In this document: positions 51,062 through 59,995 of the stretch, in pieces
How positions within the stretch are numbered: position 1 is the stretch's first letter
How the letters are laid out: each line of letters starts with the position of its first letter
Source: JBMHDW01 sp049889175
Lineage (GTDB): Bacteria > Pseudomonadota > Gammaproteobacteria > Comchoanobacterales > Comchoanobacteraceae
Assembly (NCBI GenBank): GCA_049889175.1
Contig: JBMHDW010000012.1
Span: 1-64,000, forward strand
DNA: 64,000 nt
Direction of reading: 5' to 3'
Program-made: the position numbers and the translations under genes
Notes under the pieces: generated by a model
Seen by the model: the letters and a program-made list of their open reading frames with translations, nothing else
What the model was told of the DNA's origin: nothing
The model's database searches: none

Positions 51062-53467
51062 ATGCGGGAAAATACGAAGTTATCGGTTATCGTTTTAGCC
51101 AGCGCGGTACTCATTGGTGCACTTGCTTTTGTTGCCATCAAATATGTAGCCCCTGATGAAACTTTAAAAAATAATGTACCAGAAGGTATGACTGTCTTAA
51201 GAGATGAGATTCAATTATCCAGTCAAATGAACCCTTTTTCTGCTTCCATTCAGCCTCTTCAAAACACTAACATCGAACCTCTTAAAGAGATTATTGAGCA
51301 TTCCGAAGATATTGATAAGCTTTTTGATCAGCTGGGTATTAGCAAGACTGATGATATTACATTTGCCGAAAATAAAACAACCAATGACTTGGACATTATG
51401 GTTACAAAAGATGGTATTGATCTCAAATTTAACGTTGGCATGATTAAAGATAGCCCCGTCAAGGTCGTAGATTTTGATAATGAACAATATGCCAGTAATC
51501 TTGATCACATAGGTTATAGTGTTAAAGTTGACAGATTCATTCCATTATCAACTCTTCTTGGTATGTTTGATATCCCAGAAGAAGAACGAACAATGGTTCT
51601 ACTAACGTTTAGTGCTATTTTTGGTAATCAGGTTCATATTCAATTTGAGACAGGTATGAAGCTTGCTGATACAAACAATAAAATGAAGTTAGTTGTTGAG
51701 CCAACTCATCTCATTCTTAATGATGGTGATATTATTGATTTATCCATAGGTTCTAAGTCTGAGATGTATTTTGAATTAGAGAATAATTATTCTGTTAATG
51801 ATATTCTTAACATGACCAATGATGAGTTTCAAAATGTTGACTTCGGTAAAGACCTTATGTTGGATATGAATTATGATCTTGTGGTCATGTCTAAAAAGCT
51901 TGATGATCTCATGCTGACACAATTAAGATCATTATTTGATGATGTTCAATTTCCAAATGTTAATTCAGCACTTAGTTTTGGTTTTAAGGGTAAGTTGGAT
52001 CCAAGCATCTACTTCGCAGCAGCAATGCACAATGGAATAGCAAGTGGTTATGCACCCTCTAGTCCAGTTGTTTCAGGCGGTATTGACCTTGGCTTTTTAG
52101 TTACAGATAGAGAGAGTTCTGATACGCTAATAAACGGTATTTTAAATATTGCTTCTGGTCTAAAAAATGATACACAAACGATGAATATTGAAGGGCGATT
52201 GGCTCAAAGCTCAGGCTTTAAGTATCTGTTAAGTCGAATAATTGATACAATGACCCATGATGATAAGCTTATTAGCAGTAACATTGAGCGAATGCTCAAT
52301 GCTAAGCATATTAAACATAATGAAGATGACCTTAAACAGGCTGTAAGCAACGTTCATGAAATTTTGACTCATCTATTGTATTCAGAAGTAGCTACTAATC
52401 ATTCAGAAGATTATTTTAAATTATCCTATGTTTTTAATGACTATTCTAAGTTTGTTGATGAACTTTTAACACCAGCTCAACTTTTAGAGCCATCTGAAGT
52501 CAAGCCTGGTGCTGAACCTAAGAATGGGTTTCTAGAATATACGCAAAAGTTCCTTAAACACCTATCACATGCTGATTTGATGATGACAAAAGTTGGTGGA
52601 AAGAATCAGCGTCTTGTTTATAACTTTGATATTGGCCTCAATGACGGGAACTTACATTCTTATATTAGATTTGACCACTCTGATAAGGCTTTTTCTGGTT
52701 TAATCCGACAAATGGTTCGTGAACCAGAACTTATTATAAGAGAAGAGGTTGTTAAAAGTCTTTTTGATGCGGGATCATCATTAGATGGAATGGAACGTTC
52801 AATTTTTAATGTAAATCTTAATGAGATTATTCATTTTGCCATTACTGAGAACATATCAGAATTAAGTTACACTGATTTTCTTGTTAAAGTATTGCCGTTT
52901 GTTAGGCTCTCTTCAGAAATAGAAAGCGCTGCTATCAAGTCCTTTACTCAACCTAATACCCAAACTGGTTCAATTGATAATGTTTTTGAATATAAACCTG
53001 AATTTTCAAAAATGTCAGAACGTGTATTGACAGCACTATACGATAAAGATTTAAGTGATTCAGTTAGAGTTCCAGAAAAAATTATTTTCAGCGAGAATTC
53101 TTTATCTTCTAGTATTATTGTTGATGGTAATGAATATCATTCATTATGCGATACTGACCTAAGAAATGATGCAATAGCACTCTACAAGCAGCTTCGTAGC
53201 GGTAAGTTTATAGCTTCTTCATTGAAAAATGGCTATTTCTTATTAAAGTTACATGATCATGATAAGCTACCTGCATTATATTACATCACCCCTATTGAGA
53301 TGATGTTAACAATGGCAAGACTAACTGGTCATAGTGATATCAACCTATCGTCAGTGTCAGATATTTGTGATCCTAATTTTGTTACACAAGCTGAGTCTTT
53401 GATTATAGGTAATAAGCCTCTTGAGATGCAAATGGCGCCTCAGCTGTTGATGGAACAAATGTTTTAA
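51062..53467 (+). CDS. membrane-anchored periplasmic protein of 801 aa (YdgA/DUF945-like architecture)
   Basis: A good ribosome site (AAAGGAA) precedes ATG 51062. One N-terminal anchor (residues of about 8-28, SVIVLASAVLIGALAFVAIKY) and about 770 periplasmic residues with repeated beta-like stretches (DLDIMVTKDGIDLKFNVGMI, DLMLDMNYDLVVMSKKLDDL, SALSFGFKGKL). The architecture (anchor plus long repetitive beta-rich domain) is like YdgA/DUF945 proteins, but I cannot show a signature. Two Cys near the C-terminus (SLCDTDL, SDICDPN). It is followed by a strong terminator, so this gene ends a transcript. Confidence 0.8.
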   Translation: MRENTKLSVIVLASAVLIGALAFVAIKYVAPDETLKNNVPEGMTVLRDEIQLSSQMNPFSASIQPLQNTNIEPLKEIIEHSEDIDKLFDQLGISKTDDITFAENKTTNDLDIMVTKDGIDLKFNVGMIKDSPVKVVDFDNEQYASNLDHIGYSVKVDRFIPLSTLLGMFDIPEEERTMVLLTFSAIFGNQVHIQFETGMKLADTNNKMKLVVEPTHLILNDGDIIDLSIGSKSEMYFELENNYSVNDILNMTNDEFQNVDFGKDLMLDMNYDLVVMSKKLDDLMLTQLRSLFDDVQFPNVNSALSFGFKGKLDPSIYFAAAMHNGIASGYAPSSPVVSGGIDLGFLVTDRESSDTLINGILNIASGLKNDTQTMNIEGRLAQSSGFKYLLSRIIDTMTHDDKLISSNIERMLNAKHIKHNEDDLKQAVSNVHEILTHLLYSEVATNHSEDYFKLSYVFNDYSKFVDELLTPAQLLEPSEVKPGAEPKNGFLEYTQKFLKHLSHADLMMTKVGGKNQRLVYNFDIGLNDGNLHSYIRFDHSDKAFSGLIRQMVREPELIIREEVVKSLFDAGSSLDGMERSIFNVNLNEIIHFAITENISELSYTDFLVKVLPFVRLSSEIESAAIKSFTQPNTQTGSIDNVFEYKPEFSKMSERVLTALYDKDLSDSVRVPEKIIFSENSLSSSIIVDGNEYHSLCDTDLRNDAIALYKQLRSGKFIASSLKNGYFLLKLHDHDKLPALYYITPIEMMLTMARLTGHSDINLSSVSDICDPNFVTQAESLIIGNKPLEMQMAPQLLMEQMF

Positions 53468-53486
53468 TGCTTAATAAGCATCTACT

Positions 53487-53523
53487 AAAACCCTTCATGT
53501 GTTTACTGCATGAAGGGTTTTTT
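53487..53523 (+). terminator. strong intrinsic terminator
   Basis: AAAACCCTTCATG, a 9-base loop and CATGAAGGGTTTT with further Ts: a 13-bp perfect stem with a T-run. It separates the 801-aa gene from the 989-aa gene. Confidence 0.9.
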
Positions 53524-53528
53524 CTTTG

Positions 53529-53557
53529 TTGAAATAAGTAGGTAATGCGTTTACAAT
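53529..53557 (+). promoter_or_regulatory. sigma70 promoter for the second half of the envelope cluster
   Basis: TTGAAA (53529-53534), a 17-base spacer and TACAAT (53552-53557). It lies between the terminator and AAAAGGAG before ATG 53582. Confidence 0.7.
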
Positions 53558-53581
53558 GACGATATATTAAAAGGAGTTAAT

Positions 53582-56551
53582 ATGTCACCAAATCACCCTA
53601 AATCTTGGTTAAGTTATTACGCATCACATTTAATTATTTTTCTACTTGCTGGTGTGTTCCTTCACACATGCTATTATTGGCTAACCTACAGATCAGAACC
53701 ATTAAATGGCAGTGAGCATTCACTCAAATTGTTAGCATTGGCTGATGATGCCAGTCCACATACCGTTCAAGATGAACTGGATATTAAAGCTGCATTAGGG
53801 AAGAGAGCAGTTGATATCAATACTATTGACGATAACATCATTCATTTTGAAGTAAAAGAAACCAAAGGGTTACAAAAAGGACTCATTCAAGGCAGTTCTC
53901 TGGCAACTTTTTTAACTCCTTTTGAAAACATGATCAATAGTTATTTGACGTTAGCCAGTAAAGCAAAATCACTTGACGACTACAACCAAATTTTAAATCA
54001 ATTATTTTTCACAGTTAGTCAAGCAGACTCAACAAGAATACTGACCTTTTTCGAGGTTGATGAAGTTAACCGATTAGTCTATTTGGATCTTCAGTTTCCT
54101 AAAAATAATGCTTCAATTCGTTTGTCTCAAAACCTAAATGCTTTTCATTCATTCAAAGATACCAAATTATTCGATGATAATGGTGATTTAAATTTCAGGC
54201 CATGGTTAGCAGATGGTGGCCAGTTATCTATTCACGAAAATCGCTCAATCATTGATGGGTTCGATGATTTTGTAGGCCAACCAACTACTGCTTCCATTGA
54301 AATGGGTGTGACCTGGAATGCTAAAAAGAATGAAGTCGGTATTGTAGGACAAGTCGATATTAACAATGATCAAGGCCAGCGTATTTTTACCCTATTAATA
54401 GGTAAAGACGATGAAAATAGATCAATTTCGCAAGATCTTTTAAACCCTCAGTTTGCGCTTAATATCGATGATTTTGATTCTCTAATGGAAGATATAATGA
54501 AAAAAATGCCTGATCCTATCTTTATGGCTGAAAAAATACCTGTTGGAAAACAATTCGCACTTAGCTATAAACTTTATCTTGATCGTTTCCAACCTATATT
54601 TTCAACGCTTCTTAATAAATCACTATTACATGATGACTTGAGTCGCTTCGGAAGTAAGTCCTTAATCCATAATGTTGTGAGGCGTTTATTTCTTAGTTTT
54701 GATAAATTATTTACATATTTTGATCCAAAGATTAATGGTTATGAGATGCCTGATACTTCAAGTAGTGTTGAGCCCAAGAATGTTTCAGATTCATTGTTAA
54801 GTTTTCTAGCGAATAAAAATAATATTGATCTTAAATCGATGGTTTTATCGTCAAATCTGCGGTTTAATGGCATACCTAGTGAACATATGATGCCAACATT
54901 CTTTACCAATATTAACCTAGCTAACGATAATGATACTCTCTTCTCAGATGATGGTCAGTCATATGGCAATATTGCGCGAATGGGTAAAGCTGGAAACGCT
55001 CATATTAAAGTTTCTTCGTCCTTCGTTGATTTAATAAAAACAACATTGAAAGCATTCTCTAAAAATTACAGTGACATAGATCCGCAGACTATGAATCAGT
55101 TTTTAGATGATACTTTGGTAGGACATTTTGAGTCAAAACATCAAGGTTTAGAGGGGGCTTACACCAGCTCGGTGGCTAACACTGACGACAATTCTAATTT
55201 ACATGATATTATGGCTGCTCACCGATATAGTGATTTTAAATTTTATTCAAATGACTCGTACTATTGTTATAAGGATTGTTCTGATGAAATAGAAAAGTAT
55301 AATGATATTAATAATGATATTAACAATGATAGTTTGTACCGACATGGATTGATCGATACGCCCAGATCTTATCGTCAAATGAGTACACCAGGGCTGCGCT
55401 TGATGACGAGTCGTCTGTGGAATACTTCAAATAAGGATGTTTTTGATTCAATACGTAATGGTATAACCCACCTTAACCAATATCATGACTTATTCAGTTC
55501 TATTACAGTAACAGAGTATGACTTTGAAAGATCGACTGATCATGATAATAAAAAACCAAAGTATTTTGATTATACAGTTACCTCATTAAAAGGTGATTTT
55601 AATGCTACTTTATATCAACTGAATAGAAGCTTCATTGAAAAATCAAGTAACCCTGATTACGATGTAGTAAACCGTGATTACGATGTAGTAAAACGTGATG
55701 TCATGTTACCACAGTTAGATCTCCGCTATCCTAAAGATTTTAACGAAGAAAAATGTACATCACTAGCACATTATTTTGGTTTCGATATCATCAAGGATAT
55801 GCATCTATGTTCGTCTGATATGGCCGGATTTCAGTTTTCAACATCTAGTGAAAAAATTTCAAGGGATAACTATTTTGTTAATAGCCTATTAGCTCCTGTT
55901 CCTGGATATACTGATCAACTAACGTTGGGTTTTTTGATTGACTTGCATATTCTTGGGCACTTAGTTAAATCTGACGATTTTCTAGAGTACGCTGTTTGGC
56001 CTGGAACCAAGTCGATAGTTCATAATCAAAAGTTTCTAAAGTGTTTAACTGAGAAAGGATATCATTCGCTTTTTGACAATATTGATCAGGTGATTTCAGG
56101 AAAGCTTGGCGATAAAAAACCATTATTTGATCAATTGAGTCAAGTACTCAAACATCGTAAGGAATTTTCTGAGACGCAAGAGTTGGCTGATTATGCTAAG
56201 CTTACAGAGAATCTTAATTATAAATCAGATGAAAAAAAGCAATCTATTGAAGATAAGCTCACTAATTTGGGTAACTCATTAATTAAAGATGGACCTCACA
56301 AAGGAAAGTCGGTAAAAGTCGCCTATGATGAGTATAATCAGTTGATTAATAATGGCATCGATGAAAACACCTTCAATGCTAGTAATTCTTGGTACTCTGA
56401 TAGTTATAAGGATCTTGAAGCTTCAGTGAATGTTGCAGATAAATTCAGTGCTGTTAAAACACTACAATTAAATCTTGGTAAACAATATTCACTTAATTTG
56501 CAACAAATAGTTGCTCAGCAAATGGCTGAATATTGTCCAGAGAATGAATAA
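53582..56551 (+). CDS. membrane-anchored periplasmic protein of 989 aa, envelope cluster
   Basis: A strong ribosome site (AAAGGAG) and its own promoter. One N-terminal anchor (residues of about 13-33, ASHLIIFLLAGVFLHTCYYWL), then a beta-like and acidic periplasmic region. Two short in-frame tandem duplications lie at residues of about 574-582 (NDI repeats) and 692-705 (DYDVVNR/DYDVVKR). Several Cys near the repeats (YYCYKDCSDE, EEKCTSL, MHLCSSD, FLKCLTE) suggest disulfides. It ends with helical charged sequence (QQMAEYCPENE). No family is recognised. The stop overlaps a small coupled ORF. Confidence 0.8.
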   Translation: MSPNHPKSWLSYYASHLIIFLLAGVFLHTCYYWLTYRSEPLNGSEHSLKLLALADDASPHTVQDELDIKAALGKRAVDINTIDDNIIHFEVKETKGLQKGLIQGSSLATFLTPFENMINSYLTLASKAKSLDDYNQILNQLFFTVSQADSTRILTFFEVDEVNRLVYLDLQFPKNNASIRLSQNLNAFHSFKDTKLFDDNGDLNFRPWLADGGQLSIHENRSIIDGFDDFVGQPTTASIEMGVTWNAKKNEVGIVGQVDINNDQGQRIFTLLIGKDDENRSISQDLLNPQFALNIDDFDSLMEDIMKKMPDPIFMAEKIPVGKQFALSYKLYLDRFQPIFSTLLNKSLLHDDLSRFGSKSLIHNVVRRLFLSFDKLFTYFDPKINGYEMPDTSSSVEPKNVSDSLLSFLANKNNIDLKSMVLSSNLRFNGIPSEHMMPTFFTNINLANDNDTLFSDDGQSYGNIARMGKAGNAHIKVSSSFVDLIKTTLKAFSKNYSDIDPQTMNQFLDDTLVGHFESKHQGLEGAYTSSVANTDDNSNLHDIMAAHRYSDFKFYSNDSYYCYKDCSDEIEKYNDINNDINNDSLYRHGLIDTPRSYRQMSTPGLRLMTSRLWNTSNKDVFDSIRNGITHLNQYHDLFSSITVTEYDFERSTDHDNKKPKYFDYTVTSLKGDFNATLYQLNRSFIEKSSNPDYDVVNRDYDVVKRDVMLPQLDLRYPKDFNEEKCTSLAHYFGFDIIKDMHLCSSDMAGFQFSTSSEKISRDNYFVNSLLAPVPGYTDQLTLGFLIDLHILGHLVKSDDFLEYAVWPGTKSIVHNQKFLKCLTEKGYHSLFDNIDQVISGKLGDKKPLFDQLSQVLKHRKEFSETQELADYAKLTENLNYKSDEKKQSIEDKLTNLGNSLIKDGPHKGKSVKVAYDEYNQLINNGIDENTFNASNSWYSDSYKDLEASVNVADKFSAVKTLQLNLGKQYSLNLQQIVAQQMAEYCPENE
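55301..55330 (+). repeat. 12-bp tandem repeat in coding region
   Basis: Unit AATGATATTAA(T/C) is present two and a half times (55301-55312, 55313-55324, then AATGAT). It encodes repeated NDI(N) residues and keeps frame. Confidence 0.75.
55655..55696 (+). repeat. 21-bp tandem duplication in coding region
   Basis: Two 21-base units (55655-55675, 55676-55696) beginning GATTACGATGTAGTAAA differ at one base. They encode DYDVVNR and DYDVVKR, in frame. Confidence 0.85.
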
Positions 56552-56642
56552 TGTTAATCAAAGAAAGGCGTGGTGGCGTGTTCCATTGCGTCTTTTCTTA
56601 TTTGGTGTTATGCTGACATCAACACTAATGGCTATACTATGA
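56544..56642 (+). CDS. possible 32-aa membrane peptide bridging two envelope genes
   Basis: ATG 56544 lies just inside the end of the 989-aa gene (its TAA is 56549-56551). The TGA at 56640-56642 overlaps the ATG at 56639 of the next large gene. The product has a basic head (MNNVNQRKAWWRVPLR) and a hydrophobic segment (LFLFGVMLTSTLMAIL). Overlap at both ends suggests a translational relay linking the two large genes. There is only a weak AGAG ribosome site. If it is not a real gene, it may still be a coupling leader. Confidence 0.45.
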   Translation: MNNVNQRKAWWRVPLRLFLFGVMLTSTLMAIL

Positions 56643-58621
56643 TGCAACGAAATTCAATTATTCGAATCACTCTGTTATGTCTTATGTTGTTGGTTATTGG
56701 TTCTTGCTTGTGGTTTTATGCGGCTTATCGATTTAGACAGTATGTCATTGACCGCTTATCTCAATTAAATCCTGATCATCAACTTGAGTTTACTATTGAG
56801 GGATACCCTTGGTCATTTGCATTGCGTGCTAATTTGGATCAAGATCAAAGACAGCAGTGGTATCATTGGGTTAATCAATGGCTAGAACATTCAGTCAAAG
56901 AGCCAACTGCTCGTGAACATCTAGGGGCATTGTCCCAGCTGTGGCTTAACGATGCCGATGTTGATTTAGTATTGACTAGTAATTTATGGTTCAGCAATTT
57001 AGATCTAAATATTACGTCTCAAGAGCGGCAATTATCGGTCACTGGTAATGTCTTTTCAGGATCTTTTTCTTTCGAAAAAATTCAATATTTTAATGCTCAT
57101 TATTCATTTCATGATGAGTATTTGATGGTGTCAATAAACAAGGGTAGTGATGATGAGCCTCTTCCTAATCAGCCATTGCCTTACCAAATGAATATTGATT
57201 GGCATGGTTTGGGATTAGAGGTTAATGCCGAAGGATCCTTAGCTTATTTTTCATCTAATGATGTTCTTCAGCTCACCAAACTTAAGTTAGATGGCTCAGT
57301 TGCTAAGAAGGAACCCTTGAGTCGACCCGCTCCTCGTTCAGAGTCTTATTTTGAAAATCCTCATGAGTACACGAAAGAGGAGTACTCAAATGAAGCATTT
57401 TTAAAGGATTACAATCGATCTGTTCGTGATGATGCATTGCAATATATTCAGTATGGCTTAGTTAATTTGCTGCCGTTAGACATCAGTATAGAACTACAGA
57501 GTGATGATGTTGGTATTAGCCTAAAAGATCAATCTTTATTGGGAGGGGAAGTTGTCATCTCTGCTTTATCTTTAGCTACAGATGATACCATGCCTTCCCG
57601 AGTTCATTGGTTCATCAATAATGAAAAACCGAGTAAATTAATGCTTCATCAGGATGGCTTTGATTTAGATATTAGTCACCAATTGCATGTCAACCACGCT
57701 GCAGATCGTTTTGTACAATATATGTTGAATGGTGCCGTTATGCATTACATCTCCGTTCCTGGGACGGATGCACTGATCAATCCTGAAATGATTACCCAGC
57801 TCAATAACGCATATGATTACAATCCTTATGTCAAAATCATTCAGGATAATGAGTGGCACCTTAAGGGATGTAATTATGATTTACTGGCATTTAATTCATT
57901 AACTGGTATTGTCGACAATGTTGCTGTTAATCAAGGGAATGATGATTTCAAAAAAAATCTGATGACACATAATTCAATGCGCGTAAGTATTAATGACTAC
58001 CGCTATGGAGAGTCAATTGGCGAAACGCAACTGTTTTTGACGGGCACTTGGAAAAAGCGAATGGCCAAAATCCTTGCGGACCTTTATTTTTTATCAACTC
58101 CTCTATTGAACAATAAGACAGCAATTGACGATGACCAATTATTAATTAACAAGCAAGAAGTCTACAGTATGATTGACGACTTGGATGATGTTCAGTATCA
58201 GATGAAGTCTGGGTTTTCGGGTTATGATTTTTCAACCAGTGAATTAAAAAACGTTAATTTTGATCTCAATTTGCTTAGTTTTATTATGAATATTCATAGT
58301 TATGTTAATCTTGATGCCTATAGTTTTGCAGAGCCCAAGCAATTTGATTGGCATTTTGACTTTACACTTCCAGCACCTGGAACAGGGTCATTTTTTGAGG
58401 GGGCAACCACTTTCTTAGATTATGTATTTAAGATTAAGGATTTAAGACAGCGAACACCTAAAATTGGCGTTGGTCTTGGTTATAGCGCTGATGGTATCAT
58501 GATCAAGAGAGAAGTGCTGATTGATCCAAAAAGAAAATTAAGTTATGGTTTTACTCGACAAAATTCCTTGCTAAAATCAATCGTACCTTTGTCTATTCTC
58601 TGGAGTATTCAGCCTATTTAA
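56639..58621 (+). CDS. membrane-anchored periplasmic protein with DUF2125-like start
   Basis: I start at ATG 56639 (660 aa; MMQRNSIIRITLL). The frame is open upstream to GTG 56570, but the sibling proteins begin directly with the anchor, and ATG 56639 is coupled to the small ORF through ATGA. Anchor: IIRITLLCLMLLVIGSCLWFYAAY, then RFRQYVIDRLSQLNPD and LEFTIEGYPWSFALRANLD, matching position by position the style of the 1353-aa and 454-aa proteins (anchor, short helix, beta strand with G-[FY]-P-[FW]). The rest alternates beta-like stretches. It ends FTRQNSLLKSIVPLSILW. The next gene follows after 9 bases, so the two are co-transcribed. Confidence 0.78.
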   Translation: MMQRNSIIRITLLCLMLLVIGSCLWFYAAYRFRQYVIDRLSQLNPDHQLEFTIEGYPWSFALRANLDQDQRQQWYHWVNQWLEHSVKEPTAREHLGALSQLWLNDADVDLVLTSNLWFSNLDLNITSQERQLSVTGNVFSGSFSFEKIQYFNAHYSFHDEYLMVSINKGSDDEPLPNQPLPYQMNIDWHGLGLEVNAEGSLAYFSSNDVLQLTKLKLDGSVAKKEPLSRPAPRSESYFENPHEYTKEEYSNEAFLKDYNRSVRDDALQYIQYGLVNLLPLDISIELQSDDVGISLKDQSLLGGEVVISALSLATDDTMPSRVHWFINNEKPSKLMLHQDGFDLDISHQLHVNHAADRFVQYMLNGAVMHYISVPGTDALINPEMITQLNNAYDYNPYVKIIQDNEWHLKGCNYDLLAFNSLTGIVDNVAVNQGNDDFKKNLMTHNSMRVSINDYRYGESIGETQLFLTGTWKKRMAKILADLYFLSTPLLNNKTAIDDDQLLINKQEVYSMIDDLDDVQYQMKSGFSGYDFSTSELKNVNFDLNLLSFIMNIHSYVNLDAYSFAEPKQFDWHFDFTLPAPGTGSFFEGATTFLDYVFKIKDLRQRTPKIGVGLGYSADGIMIKREVLIDPKRKLSYGFTRQNSLLKSIVPLSILWSIQPI

Positions 58622-58630
58622 GGAGTTATT

Positions 58631-59995
58631 ATGCTGAAAAAATTACTTTTTGTTATTATTGCCATTGTTGTAATCTATATTGGCGCATGGTTTAGTATCG
58701 CTGCAGTTGCTAAAATAAATATTCGACAGCTTGCTCAATGGGAGTTTAAGCAAATGGATTTAGCCGAACCTGAGATTGTATCAAGTGGTTTTCCTTTTCA
58801 TTTTACCTTTACCATTAAGGGTAATACCTCACAAAAAGAGGGTGCATCAACATCAGTAAAATATCAGCCTATGGGTGATATTTTGGTTAAAATGGATCCG
58901 CTAATGAGGCATGCAACCATTACTTATCCAGTAGAGCACGTATATTCAGTTAATGTGCCAAAATTAGATGCTAAGCAACAAGAATCCGAACTTTACTCCA
59001 TTAAGCATACAGGTAACACAACGGCTGTCATTACATTTAAGAGCTCATTGTGGTGGCGTTTGTTCTCTCATACAGATCATGCTTCCCTGATCAATCAGTT
59101 TCGTCACATTCATACCGAGCTGAGCAATGATCAGTGGGAAGGAGATGGGTTCCTGATCAAAACTAAGGATGATGATCGACAACATACATCAGATATTACT
59201 TGGTTTGATGGCAGTAAGGAGCCTCGATTAACCGTTAAAGCATCATTTAGTCCAATGTTAATTAAGATACCAAAAGAACTGGCGCGCCATTTTGTCACTG
59301 ATGATTCAGCAAGAGTATTTATGACGTTGTTGTTAGATCAGCCTAGTCAGATTGAAGTTGGTGGCGGTACGGTCTTTATGGATGTGTCCTATGATGCAAA
59401 GCAAACATTTTTTGGTGTCTTAAATCATATGATGTTTGGTGCCCTTTTGGTTGATAAACCAACCGTTAATCATTATAGTCTTGATGTTGAAGGCTGGCCG
59501 TTTATTCGTAAGCTAAACATTAATCTTAATGGTGAGCAATTGGTTGCTAATGCTACGGTTGCAGGTAATGAAACGGTTCCAGAAAATATGAAACTGTTAA
59601 AAAATGATAAAATATTTGTTGAAGTAGGTGGTTTGTCATCGACCATTGATTTGTTACATCCTATGGGTAATGCCCACCCTTATGACTCAGCTATAGATTT
59701 TGCAAGCCATTTTAATTGGCTTGTTGGTAGCTTTGCTTCTGAAGGTGTATTAACACATTTTTCTTTAAAGCCTGATGGTGCAATAACAGAAAATCAACCA
59801 GGTGCTATTGAGTATTCATCACCCTACTTAACGGTTACACATTCTTTGCCATGGGCCAAGATTTTAGGGCCTATTTTAACGAAGATCGGTATTCAGCACC
59901 AATGTAATGAGAAAGACATTGAGGACTGGCTGGATGACTATGAGCGTTCTACTAAGCTTAAAGTTTGGCCAGAGTGTTTAAATACTGTCAAATAA
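58631..59995 (+). CDS. DUF2125-like membrane-anchored periplasmic protein
   Basis: A 454-aa protein with AAGGAG before ATG 58631. Anchor residues of about 4-26 (KLLFVIIAIVVIYIGAWFSI), then INIRQLAQWEFKQMDLAEPEIVSSGFPFHFTFTIKG, the clearest DUF2125-type opening in the window. The body has repeated beta-like units (VKASFSPMLIKIPKEL, VEVGGLSSTIDLLHP). Two Cys near the end (QHQCNEK, WPECLNT). The function of DUF2125 is not established; structural similarity to AsmA-like lipid carriers is suggested. The 3' end overlaps the convergent PAP2 gene by 18 bases. Confidence 0.83.
   Translation: MLKKLLFVIIAIVVIYIGAWFSIAAVAKINIRQLAQWEFKQMDLAEPEIVSSGFPFHFTFTIKGNTSQKEGASTSVKYQPMGDILVKMDPLMRHATITYPVEHVYSVNVPKLDAKQQESELYSIKHTGNTTAVITFKSSLWWRLFSHTDHASLINQFRHIHTELSNDQWEGDGFLIKTKDDDRQHTSDITWFDGSKEPRLTVKASFSPMLIKIPKELARHFVTDDSARVFMTLLLDQPSQIEVGGGTVFMDVSYDAKQTFFGVLNHMMFGALLVDKPTVNHYSLDVEGWPFIRKLNINLNGEQLVANATVAGNETVPENMKLLKNDKIFVEVGGLSSTIDLLHPMGNAHPYDSAIDFASHFNWLVGSFASEGVLTHFSLKPDGAITENQPGAIEYSSPYLTVTHSLPWAKILGPILTKIGIQHQCNEKDIEDWLDDYERSTKLKVWPECLNTVK

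Noticed and set aside
56570..56638. Extended start of the 660-aa protein at GTG 56570
   Set aside because: Siblings begin directly before the anchor; this stretch is better explained by the small coupled ORF in another frame.
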